Below are positions 32,782-41,772 of a stretch of DNA of 57,173 nt, one piece after another. This stretch comes from Actinopolymorpha alba DSM 45243. GTDB lineage: Bacteria; Actinomycetota; Actinomycetes; Propionibacteriales; Actinopolymorphaceae. The translations under genes and the position numbers were made by a program. Below the pieces are notes generated by a model. It did not search any database, was not told where the DNA came from, and was given only the letters and a program-made list of their open reading frames with translations. The stretch covers positions 1-57,173 of the forward strand of contig NZ_KB892742.1 in the NCBI RefSeq assembly GCF_000373925.1. The letters are read 5' to 3'. Within the stretch, counting starts at the first letter, position 1. Every line of letters starts with the position of its first letter.

Positions 32782-34184
32782 GGCGTGGCCTCTTCGATAG
32801 GTCGCGACACCCGGGTGAAGGAGTCGATGTCGATCGCGTCCGCCGCCAGGAGGCCACTGCGCACAGCGCCCTCCATCGTGTCCGGCCAGCCGGTGCCGGT
32901 CCACGCTCCGGCGAGGGCCAGGCCGGGCAGGCGGGTCCGGGCGGGTGGCCGGAGCGCTGCCGTTCCCGGGACCTGTCGGAAGGTCGCATGGGGTTCGCGG
33001 GTCACGAACGACTGCAGCAGCCGCGCTTGCCGAGCCTTCGGGAACAGCGTGGCGAGGGCGCCGGCGTAGGCGTGGCGGATCTCGTCCGCCGGTCGGTCGG
33101 CGAGCCCGTCCGCGGCCGAGATCGACACCACGAGGTACTGCCCGTGCTCGACCGAGGCGGCCCGGGTCCGGTCGAAGATCCACTGCACGGGGGTGTCCAG
33201 CCCGGCGGCGTACGGCAGGTCCGTCACCGGGCGGTCGTACACCACGTGGACATTGACGATGGGCGAGGAGCCGAGCCCCGCCCAGCGGTCGCGGTCGGGT
33301 GCGGCCGTGGCGGGGACCAGTTGCGTGGCGGCCTGGTGGGGTACGGCGACGACCACCGCGTCGGCGGTGAGCTCGCCGGTCCTGGTGTGGAGGACGAAGC
33401 CCGGTCCGGCCGGCCCGGACCCGCCGGATGGTTCGGCCTGCTCGACCTGCTCGGTCGGCTCGATGCTGAGCACCTTTGCCTTGGTGTGGACGCGCACGCC
33501 GAGCCGGGCCAGCAGCCGCGCGGCGGGCTCCGCGTGCAGCTCGCGAAGGGGTACGCCGGGGATCCCGATGTCGGCGGCGTCGGGTCGCTCCAGCAGAGCG
33601 GTCCGGAAGACCCGGGCGGCCAGGGCCAGCGACGCCTGGTCGGGCGGGAGGTTGAGGGCCGCCACCGTGATGAGACCCCAGAGACGTTCGACGGCCCGAT
33701 CGGACTGGCCCTGGGCACGGAGCCAGGCACCGAACGTCGTCCGGTCGGACACCGGGTCGTCGGGATCCACGGAACGCAACGCCAGCGCCGCGGTCCCTGC
33801 CCGGAGCCGATGGCTGAGGCCCAGCGGCCGGTAGCCGGCGAGGGCTCCCGCGAGATGCAGCGGCGCGGGTCCGCGGCGGCCGCGTCGTAGCCGGGCCTGC
33901 CGCCCACCGGCGTACAGCACGGGGATCTCGAACCGCTCCTGGATCGGGGCGAGCGCGCTCACGCCCATCCGGTCCAGCAGGTCGCGGTAGGACTCGTAGC
34001 AGCGCAGGAAGACATGCTGCCCGGTGTCGGCGAGGAGACCGCCCCGGGGAAAGGAGTACGTCGCCCCGCCCAGGTGAGGTCGGGCCTCGACCAGAGTCAC
34101 CCGCGCGCCACGATCCGCGAGGCGTACGGCGGCCGCGATACCGGCGAGGCCGCCACCGACCACGACGACGGCCGGGCCCCTCAC
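32778..34184 (-). CDS. hpnE: Hydroxysqualene dehydroxylase (HpnE)
   Basis: This 468-residue FAD amine-oxidase-type protein converts hydroxysqualene to squalene. It has the dinucleotide fold VVVVGGGLAGIAAAVRLADR, then VTLVEARPHLGGATYSF, DTGQHVFLRCYESYRDLLDR (typical of HpnE), GIPGVPLRELHA and the C-terminal FAD contact LALAGAWTGTGWPDTMEGAV. The start GTG overlaps the hpnD stop (GTGA, 34181-34184), and its end overlaps the next gene. Together with HpnC and HpnD it makes squalene from farnesyl diphosphate. Confidence 0.94.
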   Translation of the reverse strand: MRGPAVVVVGGGLAGIAAAVRLADRGARVTLVEARPHLGGATYSFPRGGLLADTGQHVFLRCYESYRDLLDRMGVSALAPIQERFEIPVLYAGGRQARLRRGRRGPAPLHLAGALAGYRPLGLSHRLRAGTAALALRSVDPDDPVSDRTTFGAWLRAQGQSDRAVERLWGLITVAALNLPPDQASLALAARVFRTALLERPDAADIGIPGVPLRELHAEPAARLLARLGVRVHTKAKVLSIEPTEQVEQAEPSGGSGPAGPGFVLHTRTGELTADAVVVAVPHQAATQLVPATAAPDRDRWAGLGSSPIVNVHVVYDRPVTDLPYAAGLDTPVQWIFDRTRAASVEHGQYLVVSISAADGLADRPADEIRHAYAGALATLFPKARQARLLQSFVTREPHATFRQVPGTAALRPPARTRLPGLALAGAWTGTGWPDTMEGAVRSGLLAADAIDIDSFTRVSRPIEEATP

Positions 34185-35065
34185 GCGACGCCCCGGGTGA
34201 GAGCGCGGGCGGCGACGGCGAGTTTCTGCTTGCCCGGCAGGGAGAGCCGCTGGTGGCGGACCGCGTCGGGGTCGGCCCGGATCTGTCCGAGGAGGCGGTG
34301 GTAGATCCCGGCCATCGCGGCGGTGCAGGCCCGGCTGCGCCGGTCGAGCAGAGGTAGCAGCGTGAGCCCCCGGGCGTACCAGGTTTCCGCGCGCTCGGCT
34401 TCGAACCGCACCAGGTCGGCGAACCGTTCCGACTCGGCGAGGTCCCCGTCGGGTGCGAGCTCGATCCGGCAGCCGAACCGGTCAAGGTCCTCCTGCGGAA
34501 GGTAGGTCCGGCCGCGCTGCCGGTCCTCCCGGAGGTCGCGCAGGATGTTGGTGAGCTGCAGGGCGATGCCGAGCGTGTCGGCGAGCGGCGCCGCGGTGGC
34601 CTGGTCGGGCGGGTTGAAGACCCCCAGGGACAGCCGGCCGACCGAACCAGCGACGCAGCGGCAGTACCACACGAGGTCGTCGAAGGTCTTGTAGCGGCGG
34701 CCCACAACGTCGGCCTCGCACCCGTCGATGAGTTCGTCGAAAGCCGGGAGCGGGATGGGGAATCTCTGCGCGGCGTCCGCGAGCGCGGTGAGGACGAAAT
34801 CGTCCTCGAGGTCGGCAGCCGGATGGCCGGCCTCGACGCACGCCCTGAGCCGGTGGAGTTGGCGGCGTACGCCGGCGAGCCGGGTCAGCTTGTCGGACGC
34901 GGGCAGGTCGCCGTCGCCGAGGTCGTCGATCCGGCGGGCCATCGCGTACACCGCTGACAGCGCCCGCCGTTTGGGTGGCGGCAGCAGCCGGATGCCGTAG
35001 GAGAAGTTGCGCGCCTCCCGGCGGGTGATCTCCTCGCACGCGCGGTACGCCTGTCCGGCGATCAT
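34181..35065 (-). CDS. hpnD: Presqualene diphosphate synthase (HpnD)
   Basis: This 294-residue squalene/phytoene synthase-family protein condenses two farnesyl diphosphates to presqualene diphosphate. It shows REARNFSYGIRLLPPPKRRA, the first Asp-rich motif YAMARRIDDLGD, then YCRCVAGSVGRLSLGVF and the second motif LGIALQLTNILRDLREDRQR plus GRTYLPQEDL. ATG at 35065 overlaps the hpnC stop (35062-35065). The frame remains open further upstream, but the family begins at about this methionine. Confidence 0.95.
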   Translation of the reverse strand: MIAGQAYRACEEITRREARNFSYGIRLLPPPKRRALSAVYAMARRIDDLGDGDLPASDKLTRLAGVRRQLHRLRACVEAGHPAADLEDDFVLTALADAAQRFPIPLPAFDELIDGCEADVVGRRYKTFDDLVWYCRCVAGSVGRLSLGVFNPPDQATAAPLADTLGIALQLTNILRDLREDRQRGRTYLPQEDLDRFGCRIELAPDGDLAESERFADLVRFEAERAETWYARGLTLLPLLDRRSRACTAAMAGIYHRLLGQIRADPDAVRHQRLSLPGKQKLAVAARALTRGVA

Positions 35066-35901
35066 CCCCACCCCCTGAGCGCACTCCAGAACCACGCGCC
35101 GGCAATGTGGCGCGATGTGGGCTTCGGTACCCGTTGCAGCGGGTCGTAGTCCCCCCGCCTGATCGCGGCGAGGGCCGCCCGGCCGCCCGCGACGTATCCC
35201 GACACGGCGAGCCGCGCCCAACCGGACAGCGTGGGGAGCAGGGGTACGCCGGAGTCGAGCCAGGCCTCGGCCCGCTGGCACTCGAACGCGATCAGTGCGC
35301 GCAGGGCCGGCGTCGCGCGGGTCCGACCGAGGTCCTCCTCCGCCACCCCGAAGCTGTGGAGGTCCGCCTGCGGCAGGTAGATGCGACCGCGCTGGTAGTC
35401 CTCGGCGACGTCCTGCCAGTGCTCGACCAGCTGGAGTGCCGTACAGATCCGGTTGGACAGGGCCAACCGCTCGGTGGTCGCCCGGCCGAAGACGTGCAGG
35501 ACGAGCTCGCCCACCGGGTCGGCGGACAGGCCGCAGTATCCGACCAATGCGTCGAACGTCGGGTAGCGGGTGACCCGCTGGTCCTGGCGGTTGGCCTCGA
35601 TCAGGCGCAGCAGGGGACCGGCCGGTATCCGGCGCCGGGCGACCGTGGACGCGAGGCCCGCGACCACGGGATCCCGCACCGACCGCGGGTCGCCGTCGTA
35701 GAGGGTGCGGACCTCGCGCTCGAACTCCTCGAGTGCGCCGAGCCGGTCGCCGCTCGCTTCATCACCAAGATCGTCGACGTGACGGGCGTACCTGTAAATC
35801 GCGTGCAGGTCCTCGCGGGTGCGAGCGGGCAACACTCGCAGCGCGACCGGAAAGTTCTCACCGCTGGCCTTGATGAGCGGGTCGTCTTCCAGGACACCCA
35901 C
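35062..35901 (-). CDS. hpnC: Hydroxysqualene synthase (HpnC)
   Basis: This 279-residue squalene/phytoene synthase-family protein converts presqualene diphosphate to hydroxysqualene. The opening ENFPVALRVLPARTREDLHA and the Asp motif YRYARHVDDLGDEASGD are HpnC-like. The second site has the variant ALQLVEHWQDVAEDYQRGRI followed by YLPQADL, as expected for HpnC (H and W in place of N and I). GTG at 35901 has GGAGGCGAG nine bases upstream. It is the first enzyme gene of the operon, 74 bp after the MarR gene. Confidence 0.95.
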   Translation of the reverse strand: MGVLEDDPLIKASGENFPVALRVLPARTREDLHAIYRYARHVDDLGDEASGDRLGALEEFEREVRTLYDGDPRSVRDPVVAGLASTVARRRIPAGPLLRLIEANRQDQRVTRYPTFDALVGYCGLSADPVGELVLHVFGRATTERLALSNRICTALQLVEHWQDVAEDYQRGRIYLPQADLHSFGVAEEDLGRTRATPALRALIAFECQRAEAWLDSGVPLLPTLSGWARLAVSGYVAGGRAALAAIRRGDYDPLQRVPKPTSRHIAGAWFWSALRGWG

Positions 35902-35975
35902 GGCTCGCCTCCAGTGTGCGATCCCATGGCGCCCGCGAAACCCTATCGGGTCACGAGCTATTTGCGACCTTCAGC

Positions 35976-36449
35976 TTAGATCTGATCGCGGTCCTGAGTG
36001 TTGGTAATGTCGCGAGAAACCTGGTCAAGAAATCGTTCCGAAATCTCTCGAAGAAGGCCCTCGGAGACGTTTAGCGCGGTCGCGACCTCGCGTAGCTCCT
36101 CCAGGTGGGTCGGCGCCATCTCCTCGATGCACTGGCGACCACGCGGAGTGAGTTGAAGCCGGACTATCCGATGATCGGCGGGATCGGGATATCTGCTGAC
36201 CAGACCCATCGCCTCCACCCGGGCGACCAGCTCGACCGCGCTGTGATGGCGGACCAGGAGGTATTCGGCCACCTCGCGGATACTCGGCGGCGTGGGATTC
36301 GGATAGCCGCGAAGGATCAGCAGAAGTTGATGTTGCTGGGACGTCAGTCCGACCCGGGACGCGCTTTCGGCACTGCGCAGCAGGAAGCGCCGCAGCGCAT
36401 AACGGAAAACGAATAAGCTGCGAAACTGCTCGTCGGTGAGGCGATCCAT
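35976..36449 (-). CDS. MarR-family transcriptional regulator
   Basis: This 157-residue winged-helix regulator has LTSQQHQLLLILRGYPNP, the recognition region SIREVAEYLLVRHHSAVELV and the wing GLVSRYPDPADHRIVRLQLT with the conserved D-x-R. It lies 74 bp upstream of hpnC on the same strand, so it may be part of the hopanoid transcript or autoregulate and control it. No palindrome is evident in the short gap. The ATG at 36449 is preferred over a TTG at 36479. Confidence 0.88.
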   Translation of the reverse strand: MDRLTDEQFRSLFVFRYALRRFLLRSAESASRVGLTSQQHQLLLILRGYPNPTPPSIREVAEYLLVRHHSAVELVARVEAMGLVSRYPDPADHRIVRLQLTPRGRQCIEEMAPTHLEELREVATALNVSEGLLREISERFLDQVSRDITNTQDRDQI

Positions 36450-36542
36450 GGCGTCAGGTCCGGTAGCCGGCCGCTCCAAAGCACCGGTGCGGTGGCCTTC
36501 ATGGTAGGCGTGCGGCGTCCCCTTTACACGAGGTGCGGGACA

Positions 36543-38159
36543 CTAGCCGTCTGGTTTCGTACGCCGGAATCGAAGGTCGCGCAGGCTTTCCCGGAGTTCG
36601 GCGAGTGCGGGCACCCGCAGGAGCAGCAGCACCCCGAGATAGGACGCGAGGCAGGCCGTCCCGATCGCCCCGAGCGCCAGCAATGCATCGCCGGCGTGGT
36701 GGACCGGAAGTTCCTTGAGCAGCACCCAGCCGCAGCCGGCGGACACGGCGGCGGCGATGCCGACGGCAAGGGTCGTGCGGAGCATTGGAAGCAGCCCGAC
36801 CGCCTGGTGCCGCCGGGCGGTGAGCAGGCTCAGCACGACCGCGGCGAGGACGACCGAGAGGGACGTCGACAACGCCAGGCCGCCCACACCCCACCACCGC
36901 CCGAGCGTGAGGTCGCCGACCACGTTGACCACCATCGCGGCGAGCGCGGTGAGGACCGGTGTACGGCTGTCGCCCACCGCGAGGCAGGTGCGGGCCGCCA
37001 CTTCGCGGACGGCGAGGGCGACGAGCGAGATGGAGTACATCGCCACCGCCAACGAGGTCAGCTCCACGTCCCGGCTGTCGAAGTTTCCGCGCGCGAAAAG
37101 GAGGACGACGATCGGCCGGGCCGCGACCGCCAGCACGATGACGACGGGGCTGATGAGGACGAGCACCACGCCCAGGACGCGATCTGTCGCCTGCCGTAGC
37201 TCCGCCCGGCGTTCTGGCGTACCCAGCGCACTGAACGCGGGAAACAGCGCGGTGGTGAACGCGGTCACCACCACGACCTCGGCGAGCGTGACGACCCGCC
37301 AGCCGTAGCTGAGCGACGAAATGGTGCCCGGGCCCTGCGACGACCCGACGGCCCGGTCCACCATGGTGTTGACGTTGAGGATGGCGCTGCCGACGAGCAG
37401 TGGCGGCACCATCGCCACGACTTCCCGGAAGCCCGGATCCCGCACCCGGAACGACGGGCGCAGCCGGAGCCCGATCTGGCGGACCGCCGGCAGCTGCGCG
37501 AGGAGCCTGACGGCGGAGCCGACCACGAACCCCACGGCCAGCGTGATCACACCGAACTGACCGCCGAGCGTCACGGTCACGACGATCATGACCACGTTGA
37601 ACGGGATGCCCTGCACACCCGACCAGAAGAACCGGCCGTGCGCCTGCGCCGCGCCGGCGAGGAGGTTCGTCCCCGCGATGAACACCGTGGCGACCAGGAC
37701 GATCCGGGTCATGGTGACCGCCAGCCGTTGGGTCGCCGGGTCGAAGCCCGGAGCCAGGATGTCCGCCACCGTGTCGGCGGCGACGAACATCACGACCGAC
37801 GCGACCACCAGCACCGCGGTGGTGACGGTCAGGGCGACCCGCACGGTGCGGTGCCCCTCGTCAACCCGCCCGGAGTCCACCGCTCGCGAGACCGGAGGCA
37901 CCAGCGAGCGCGCCATCGCGCCGGTGATCAGGCCGAGGACGACGTTCATCAGGCCCTGCGCGACCAGGAAGGCGTCCACGTCCGAGCCGGCACCGAAGAC
38001 GGCTGCCATGGACGCGTCCCGGGCGAACCCCAGCACCTGACTGAACGCGGTGAGCCCCACGAGCAGGGCGGACGAACGGACGATGGCCGCCCGCCGGCCG
38101 CCGCGTACGTTCGGGGCGGGTGATTTCGGGCTAGCGGGCGGGCCGGACGCGGTGCGCAA
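36543..38159 (-). CDS. murJ: MurJ/MviN-type lipid II flippase
   Basis: This MOP-superfamily protein of about 538 residues has fourteen predicted membrane helices. The N-terminal block is GFARDASMAAVFGAGSDVDA, followed by FLVAQGLMNVV, a hydrophilic VSRAVDSGRVDEG loop and LAPGFDPATQRLAV (the MviN L-x-P-G-F signature). RLLAQLPAVRQIG and NTMVDRAVGSSQGPGTISSL follow. It flips lipid II or a related polyprenyl-linked envelope precursor. A TTG start at 38159 is proposed because AAGGGG lies about eight bases upstream. It then overlaps the histidine kinase 3' end by 29 bp. Confidence 0.85.
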   Translation of the reverse strand: MRTASGPPASPKSPAPNVRGGRRAAIVRSSALLVGLTAFSQVLGFARDASMAAVFGAGSDVDAFLVAQGLMNVVLGLITGAMARSLVPPVSRAVDSGRVDEGHRTVRVALTVTTAVLVVASVVMFVAADTVADILAPGFDPATQRLAVTMTRIVLVATVFIAGTNLLAGAAQAHGRFFWSGVQGIPFNVVMIVVTVTLGGQFGVITLAVGFVVGSAVRLLAQLPAVRQIGLRLRPSFRVRDPGFREVVAMVPPLLVGSAILNVNTMVDRAVGSSQGPGTISSLSYGWRVVTLAEVVVVTAFTTALFPAFSALGTPERRAELRQATDRVLGVVLVLISPVVIVLAVAARPIVVLLFARGNFDSRDVELTSLAVAMYSISLVALAVREVAARTCLAVGDSRTPVLTALAAMVVNVVGDLTLGRWWGVGGLALSTSLSVVLAAVVLSLLTARRHQAVGLLPMLRTTLAVGIAAAVSAGCGWVLLKELPVHHAGDALLALGAIGTACLASYLGVLLLLRVPALAELRESLRDLRFRRTKPDG

Positions 38160-39279
38160 GGACGATCCCCTTCTTAGTGGGTCGGTCTGCCGGGAGGGCG
38201 GGCGCGAGCGGGATGACGATGGTGAACCTGGCGCCCTGGTCGGGCACCGAATCGAGTACGACGGTGCCGCCGTGGGCCTCGGCGATGGCGGCCACGATCG
38301 CGAGGCCGAGCCCTGACCCCTCGCCGTTGGCCGCGCCGCGTTCGAACCGCCCGAAGATGCGCCGGCTGTCCTGGGGGTGGACACCCGGGCCGCGGTCGCG
38401 CACCCACAGCCGGACCGTGCCGGCGGACCGGTCGACGCTCGAACCGAGCCAGATGGTGTCGGCGGGGTCGGTGACCTTCACGGCGTTGTGGGCCAGCTGG
38501 AGCAGCGCCTGCGTCAGCCGCTGGGCGTCGGCCATCACCACGATGTCGGTGCGCGCCTCGACCTTCCAGCTCCGGGCGCCGAGCATCCGCGCCTTGCGGG
38601 TCACCTCGTCGACGAGCTGTCCGACACCGACCGGTGCGGGGCGCAGGAAGTTCGGGGCGTCGGCTCGGGCGAGCATGGTGAGGTCGTCGACGAGCCGGCT
38701 CATCCGGTCGAGCTCACCAAGAATCAACACCCGCGTTTCGGCCACCTCGGCGCGGCTGCTCGCGTCGAGGAGTTCGAGGTGCCCCCGCATGACGGTGATG
38801 GGAGTCCGCAGCTCGTGCCCGGTGTCGTCGAGGAACTGGCGCTGGAGGGTGCCGGATCGTCCAGTTGTCTGGGCGGCAAGCGCGGGTTCGATCACCCGGC
38901 CGGCCACGAACCACCCGATGGTGGCGACTGGGAGGAGTCCGGTGAGGGCGACCAGGCCGTAGATGACAACGATGTCGTCGATCTCTCTGCGAGCGTGCCG
39001 GAGTATGGCGGGCACGAGACGTTCCAGCGTGATGACCCGTTCGCCGGTCCGCGGATCGACTTCGTGCACCTCCAGTTCGCGGAACTCCGCGATCTCCTGG
39101 CTGATCGACTCACCCGGGTCGAAGATGAACCGAACTCGCTCGATCAGGTACGCGGTGGTTCCGGCGAAGGTCATTCCCACCAGGGCGAGCAGGACCATGC
39201 ATCCGAGGATTCGTGCTCGCGCGGAGCGTTGGGTACCTGACACGGCGCGAGCCCGACGCGTCGCAGTCGTCGGAGTCAC
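38131..39279 (-). CDS. Two-component sensor histidine kinase
   Basis: This 382-residue membrane kinase has TM1 (ILGCMVLLALVGMTFAGTTA), an extracytoplasmic domain of about 65 residues with acidic E/R-rich segments, and TM2 (IYGLVALTGLLPVATIGWFV). A short linker follows, then the HisKA box QFLDDTGHELRTPITVMRGH, an N box (LLQLAHNAVKV), G1 (VRDRGPGVHP), F (RIFGRFERG) and G2 (GEGSGLGLAIVAAI). No HAMP is obvious. The GTG start at 39279 sits directly after GGACGGGGG. The cognate regulator is divergent, 165 bp away. Overlap with murJ suggests an envelope signal; that is inference. Confidence 0.92.
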   Translation of the reverse strand: MTPTTATRRARAVSGTQRSARARILGCMVLLALVGMTFAGTTAYLIERVRFIFDPGESISQEIAEFRELEVHEVDPRTGERVITLERLVPAILRHARREIDDIVVIYGLVALTGLLPVATIGWFVAGRVIEPALAAQTTGRSGTLQRQFLDDTGHELRTPITVMRGHLELLDASSRAEVAETRVLILGELDRMSRLVDDLTMLARADAPNFLRPAPVGVGQLVDEVTRKARMLGARSWKVEARTDIVVMADAQRLTQALLQLAHNAVKVTDPADTIWLGSSVDRSAGTVRLWVRDRGPGVHPQDSRRIFGRFERGAANGEGSGLGLAIVAAIAEAHGGTVVLDSVPDQGARFTIVIPLAPALPADRPTKKGIVLAHRVRPAR

Positions 39280-39444
39280 CCCCCGTCCACCCGACTCACG
39301 ATGTGAGTAGCCGCCCTCATTATCTGGGGAATCTCGCGATGACGCGTACGAATCGCGATTATCGTCGGCTCAACGTCCAGTCGAAAATGTGCGACACATG
39401 AGGACGCTAATAAATCTTGGTCGCGGCCAGTAGGAGGTGTGGGG

Positions 39445-40122
39445 ATGGCGCATATTCTCATCGCCGAGGATGATCCCGGGATCTCCGCCCTGATCGAGAA
39501 AGGCCTGCGTCTGAATGGCCTCACGAGCACCGCGGTGTCAGATGGCGCGGCAGCCCTGGAGCAGGCCGCGAAGGGCGAGTTCGATCTCCTCCTGCTCGAT
39601 GTCGGACTCCCGGGCCTCGATGGGTTCACTGTGCTACGCCGGCTGCGGGAGTCGGGCCATCCAATTCCGGTGATCATGGTGACCGCGAGGCATTCGGTGG
39701 CCGACACGGTGGCCGGCCTTGACGGCGGGGCGGACGACTACCTGAGCAAACCGTTCCGCGTCGAGGAGTTGCTGGCGAGGGTACGCCGGCGGCTTCGAGC
39801 TGGGCACGCCGCGGCCGAGGTGGCCTTCGTACGCCATGATGATCTGTGCCTCGACCTGCGGGCCCGCCAAATTACTGTCAATGGTCGGGTCGCCGATCTC
39901 ACCGCCCGGGAATTCCGGCTCGTCGAGATATTTCTGCGCTATCCCGGTGAGGTGCTTTCCCGGGAATGGCTTCTCGCCCAGGTCTGGGGCTACGACTTTG
40001 ACCCCGGGTCAAATGTGGTCGACGTTTATGTGCGCTATCTGCGTCGCAAAATTGGGTCCAGGCGTATCGAGACTGTCCGGGGACATGGCTACCGGCTCGT
40101 CTCCGGCTTTTCCTGCGATTAG
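39445..40122 (+). CDS. OmpR/PhoB-family response regulator
   Basis: This 225-residue regulator has a receiver domain with acidic pair E8/D9-D10 (IAEDDPG), phospho-acceptor D52 (LLLDVGLPGLDG), T80 (VTAR) and K102 (YLSKPF). A winged-helix DNA-binding domain follows (VADLTAREFRLVEIFLRYPG, QVWGYDFDPGSNVVDVYVRY, RGHGYRL). ATG at 39445 has a strong AGGAGG (39432-39437) seven bases upstream, which decides it over the GTG at 39439. It is divergent from the histidine kinase. Confidence 0.93.
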   Translation: MAHILIAEDDPGISALIEKGLRLNGLTSTAVSDGAAALEQAAKGEFDLLLLDVGLPGLDGFTVLRRLRESGHPIPVIMVTARHSVADTVAGLDGGADDYLSKPFRVEELLARVRRRLRAGHAAAEVAFVRHDDLCLDLRARQITVNGRVADLTAREFRLVEIFLRYPGEVLSREWLLAQVWGYDFDPGSNVVDVYVRYLRRKIGSRRIETVRGHGYRLVSGFSCD

Positions 40123-40215
40123 GAAGCTCTCATTCCGCAGGCGTGTTGTCTGGCCCTATCCAATATGGAGACGGTAACTCGATTCGGTCGTAGGTGAAGC
40201 CGGGGGTGTCGTCCC

Positions 40216-40896
40216 ATGTCAATTGTTGCTCCTCGTCAATGGACGAAAATCGTTATTGACGGACACTCATATCTGCGGCTCCCGCTGCACACCCGATGGC
40301 TTGAGGATGGCGACGATCTGGCCGCGGTGCTGCTGGATTTCGCCACCGGCCGGGAGACCGGCGACACGGTGGTAATCAGCGAGAAGGTCGCTCTGCTGCT
40401 GGAGGGCCACAGCGTCCCCATGGACTCGATCCACACCGGCTGGCAGGCCCGGCTCCTGGCCCGCTTCGTCCGGCCGCGGACGGAGTCGCGTGGGCTGTCG
40501 ATTCCGGAGAAGATGCAGTACGTCCTTGACACGGTGGGGCGTCCGCGGGTCTGGCTCGCGGCGGCGGTCACCGCGGCGACCCGGCCGTTCCGGGTGCGCG
40601 GGCTCTTCTACCGGATCGCGGGCAGCCTGGCCCGCGACATCGACGGAGGCCGACCGCCGTACGAAGACCGGCTCTTCCCGCCGTTCGAGGTGGGCGATGC
40701 CACCAGGCTCTGCGACCGGCTCGAACGCCTCCTCGACACGGGCGTCGCGATCGTCGACATCAATGACTTCGGTGGTTCGATCCGGGCGGTCTCCACCAGG
40801 TCTCTTCCGGCGGCGACGTTGTCGGCGGTGCTCGCCGACAACCCCCTTCGTCAGCGGCTGACTGGCACGCCGTTCGCGATCATCCGGCCGACCTGA
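40216..40896 (+). CDS. CofE-like (F420-0:gamma-glutamyl ligase family) protein
   Basis: This 226-residue protein resembles the N-terminal part of CofE/FbiB-type ligases. The opening contains PLHTRWLEDGDDLAAVLLDF, followed by the characteristic GDTVVISEKVALLLEGHSVP, then GRPRVWLAAAVTAATRPF and GVAIVDINDFGGSIRAVSTR near the end. True CofE adds glutamates to F420-0 in a GTP- and metal-dependent manner. This is an orphan with no cofC, cofD or cofH neighbours, so it may have another amide-forming role. Start at ATG 40216; GGGGGTG is nine bases upstream. Confidence 0.65.
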   Translation: MSIVAPRQWTKIVIDGHSYLRLPLHTRWLEDGDDLAAVLLDFATGRETGDTVVISEKVALLLEGHSVPMDSIHTGWQARLLARFVRPRTESRGLSIPEKMQYVLDTVGRPRVWLAAAVTAATRPFRVRGLFYRIAGSLARDIDGGRPPYEDRLFPPFEVGDATRLCDRLERLLDTGVAIVDINDFGGSIRAVSTRSLPAATLSAVLADNPLRQRLTGTPFAIIRPT

Positions 40897-40913
40897 GCAC
40901 GGCGCGGCCTTGT

Positions 40914-40945
40914 TGGTGGGTGGGCCCGCCCGGGCCCACCCACCA
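40914..40945. terminator. 15-bp GC-rich hairpin between convergent genes
   Basis: TGGTGGGTGGGCCCG (40914-40928) is exactly inverted at 40931-40945. Allowing a minimal loop, about 14 pairs form. It lies 17 bp after the CofE-like stop and 17 bp before the stop of the convergent GAF-ANTAR gene, ideal for a bidirectional terminator. Confidence 0.75.
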
Positions 40946-40962
40946 GGTGCGTCCCGGTCTGC

Positions 40963-41772
40963 CTACGAGAGCCGGGACGTGTCAGGGCGCGCGGCCGCGG
41001 CGTTCGGTTGCGGCCGGAGGCGCGGGCGGGGTGCCGCTCGGCCTTCGGCTGCCGGCGCCAGGTCGATACTGCCGTCGATCACCTGCTTGGCGAGGGTGGC
41101 AAGCCGCATCTGGTGCCGCCGGGCGTGCCCGCGGAGCACCGTGAAGGCCTCCTCGAGCCCGAGGTTGCGGCGTACCGAAAGGATGCCCTTCGCCTGCTCG
41201 ATGACCAGCCGGCTGTCGAGTGCCCGCTGGAGCTGGTGGGCAAGGATGTCGGCCTGCTGCTGCCGGCGTTCTCGGAGAACGCTGATCGTCGCGACCTTGA
41301 CAAGCGTGTCGGCCCGGCGGGCGTCGGCCTCGTCCAGCTGACCGGGCTGGGAGAGGTAGACCTCCGCGGCACCGATCGTCTGGTCGTGGTGGCGCAGCGG
41401 CCACGCGTGCACCGAACGCACGTCGGCGGCCCGCGCCCGCGCTGCGAATCGCTGCCAGGAGTCCGGCGCGGACTCGAGGTCCGGGCATGACACCGGAAGG
41501 CTGGAGCGATAGCAGTCTGGTGCGGGACCGCTGCCGTCCACCAGGTCGAGGGGTTCGGCCGGGCGGATATCCGGTGACGTTGCCGCGACCAGCGAGAGCT
41601 GGCCGTGGTCGTCAGCCATCAGGACGCTGGCGCCCGCGGCGCCGAGGATGTCGACACAGTGATGTGCGAACGTACGCAGGAAATCCGCGACGTCGAACGG
41701 TGTGGTGAGTGTGTCCGCCAGTTCGACGATCGCCTTTGTCAGGCGTTCGTCGCGTGACATCGCAACTCCCAT
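40963..41772 (-). CDS. GAF-ANTAR domain transcription antitermination regulator
   Basis: This 269-residue protein has an N-terminal GAF domain (about 5-165; LRTFAHHCVDILGAAGASVL, VRSVHAWPLRHHDQTIGAAE). A C-terminal ANTAR helical bundle (about 185-250; LQRALDSRLVIEQAKGILSV, then LGLEEAFTVLRGHARRHQMR) binds dual-hexaloop RNA hairpins to prevent termination. The tail is disordered, with A, R and P. The ligand of the GAF domain is unknown. ATG at 41772 follows GGGGGTTGGAAC; the in-frame ATG at 41760 with GGGAG is equally good. Confidence 0.88.
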   Translation of the reverse strand: MGVAMSRDERLTKAIVELADTLTTPFDVADFLRTFAHHCVDILGAAGASVLMADDHGQLSLVAATSPDIRPAEPLDLVDGSGPAPDCYRSSLPVSCPDLESAPDSWQRFAARARAADVRSVHAWPLRHHDQTIGAAEVYLSQPGQLDEADARRADTLVKVATISVLRERRQQQADILAHQLQRALDSRLVIEQAKGILSVRRNLGLEEAFTVLRGHARRHQMRLATLAKQVIDGSIDLAPAAEGRAAPRPRLRPQPNAAAARPDTSRLS

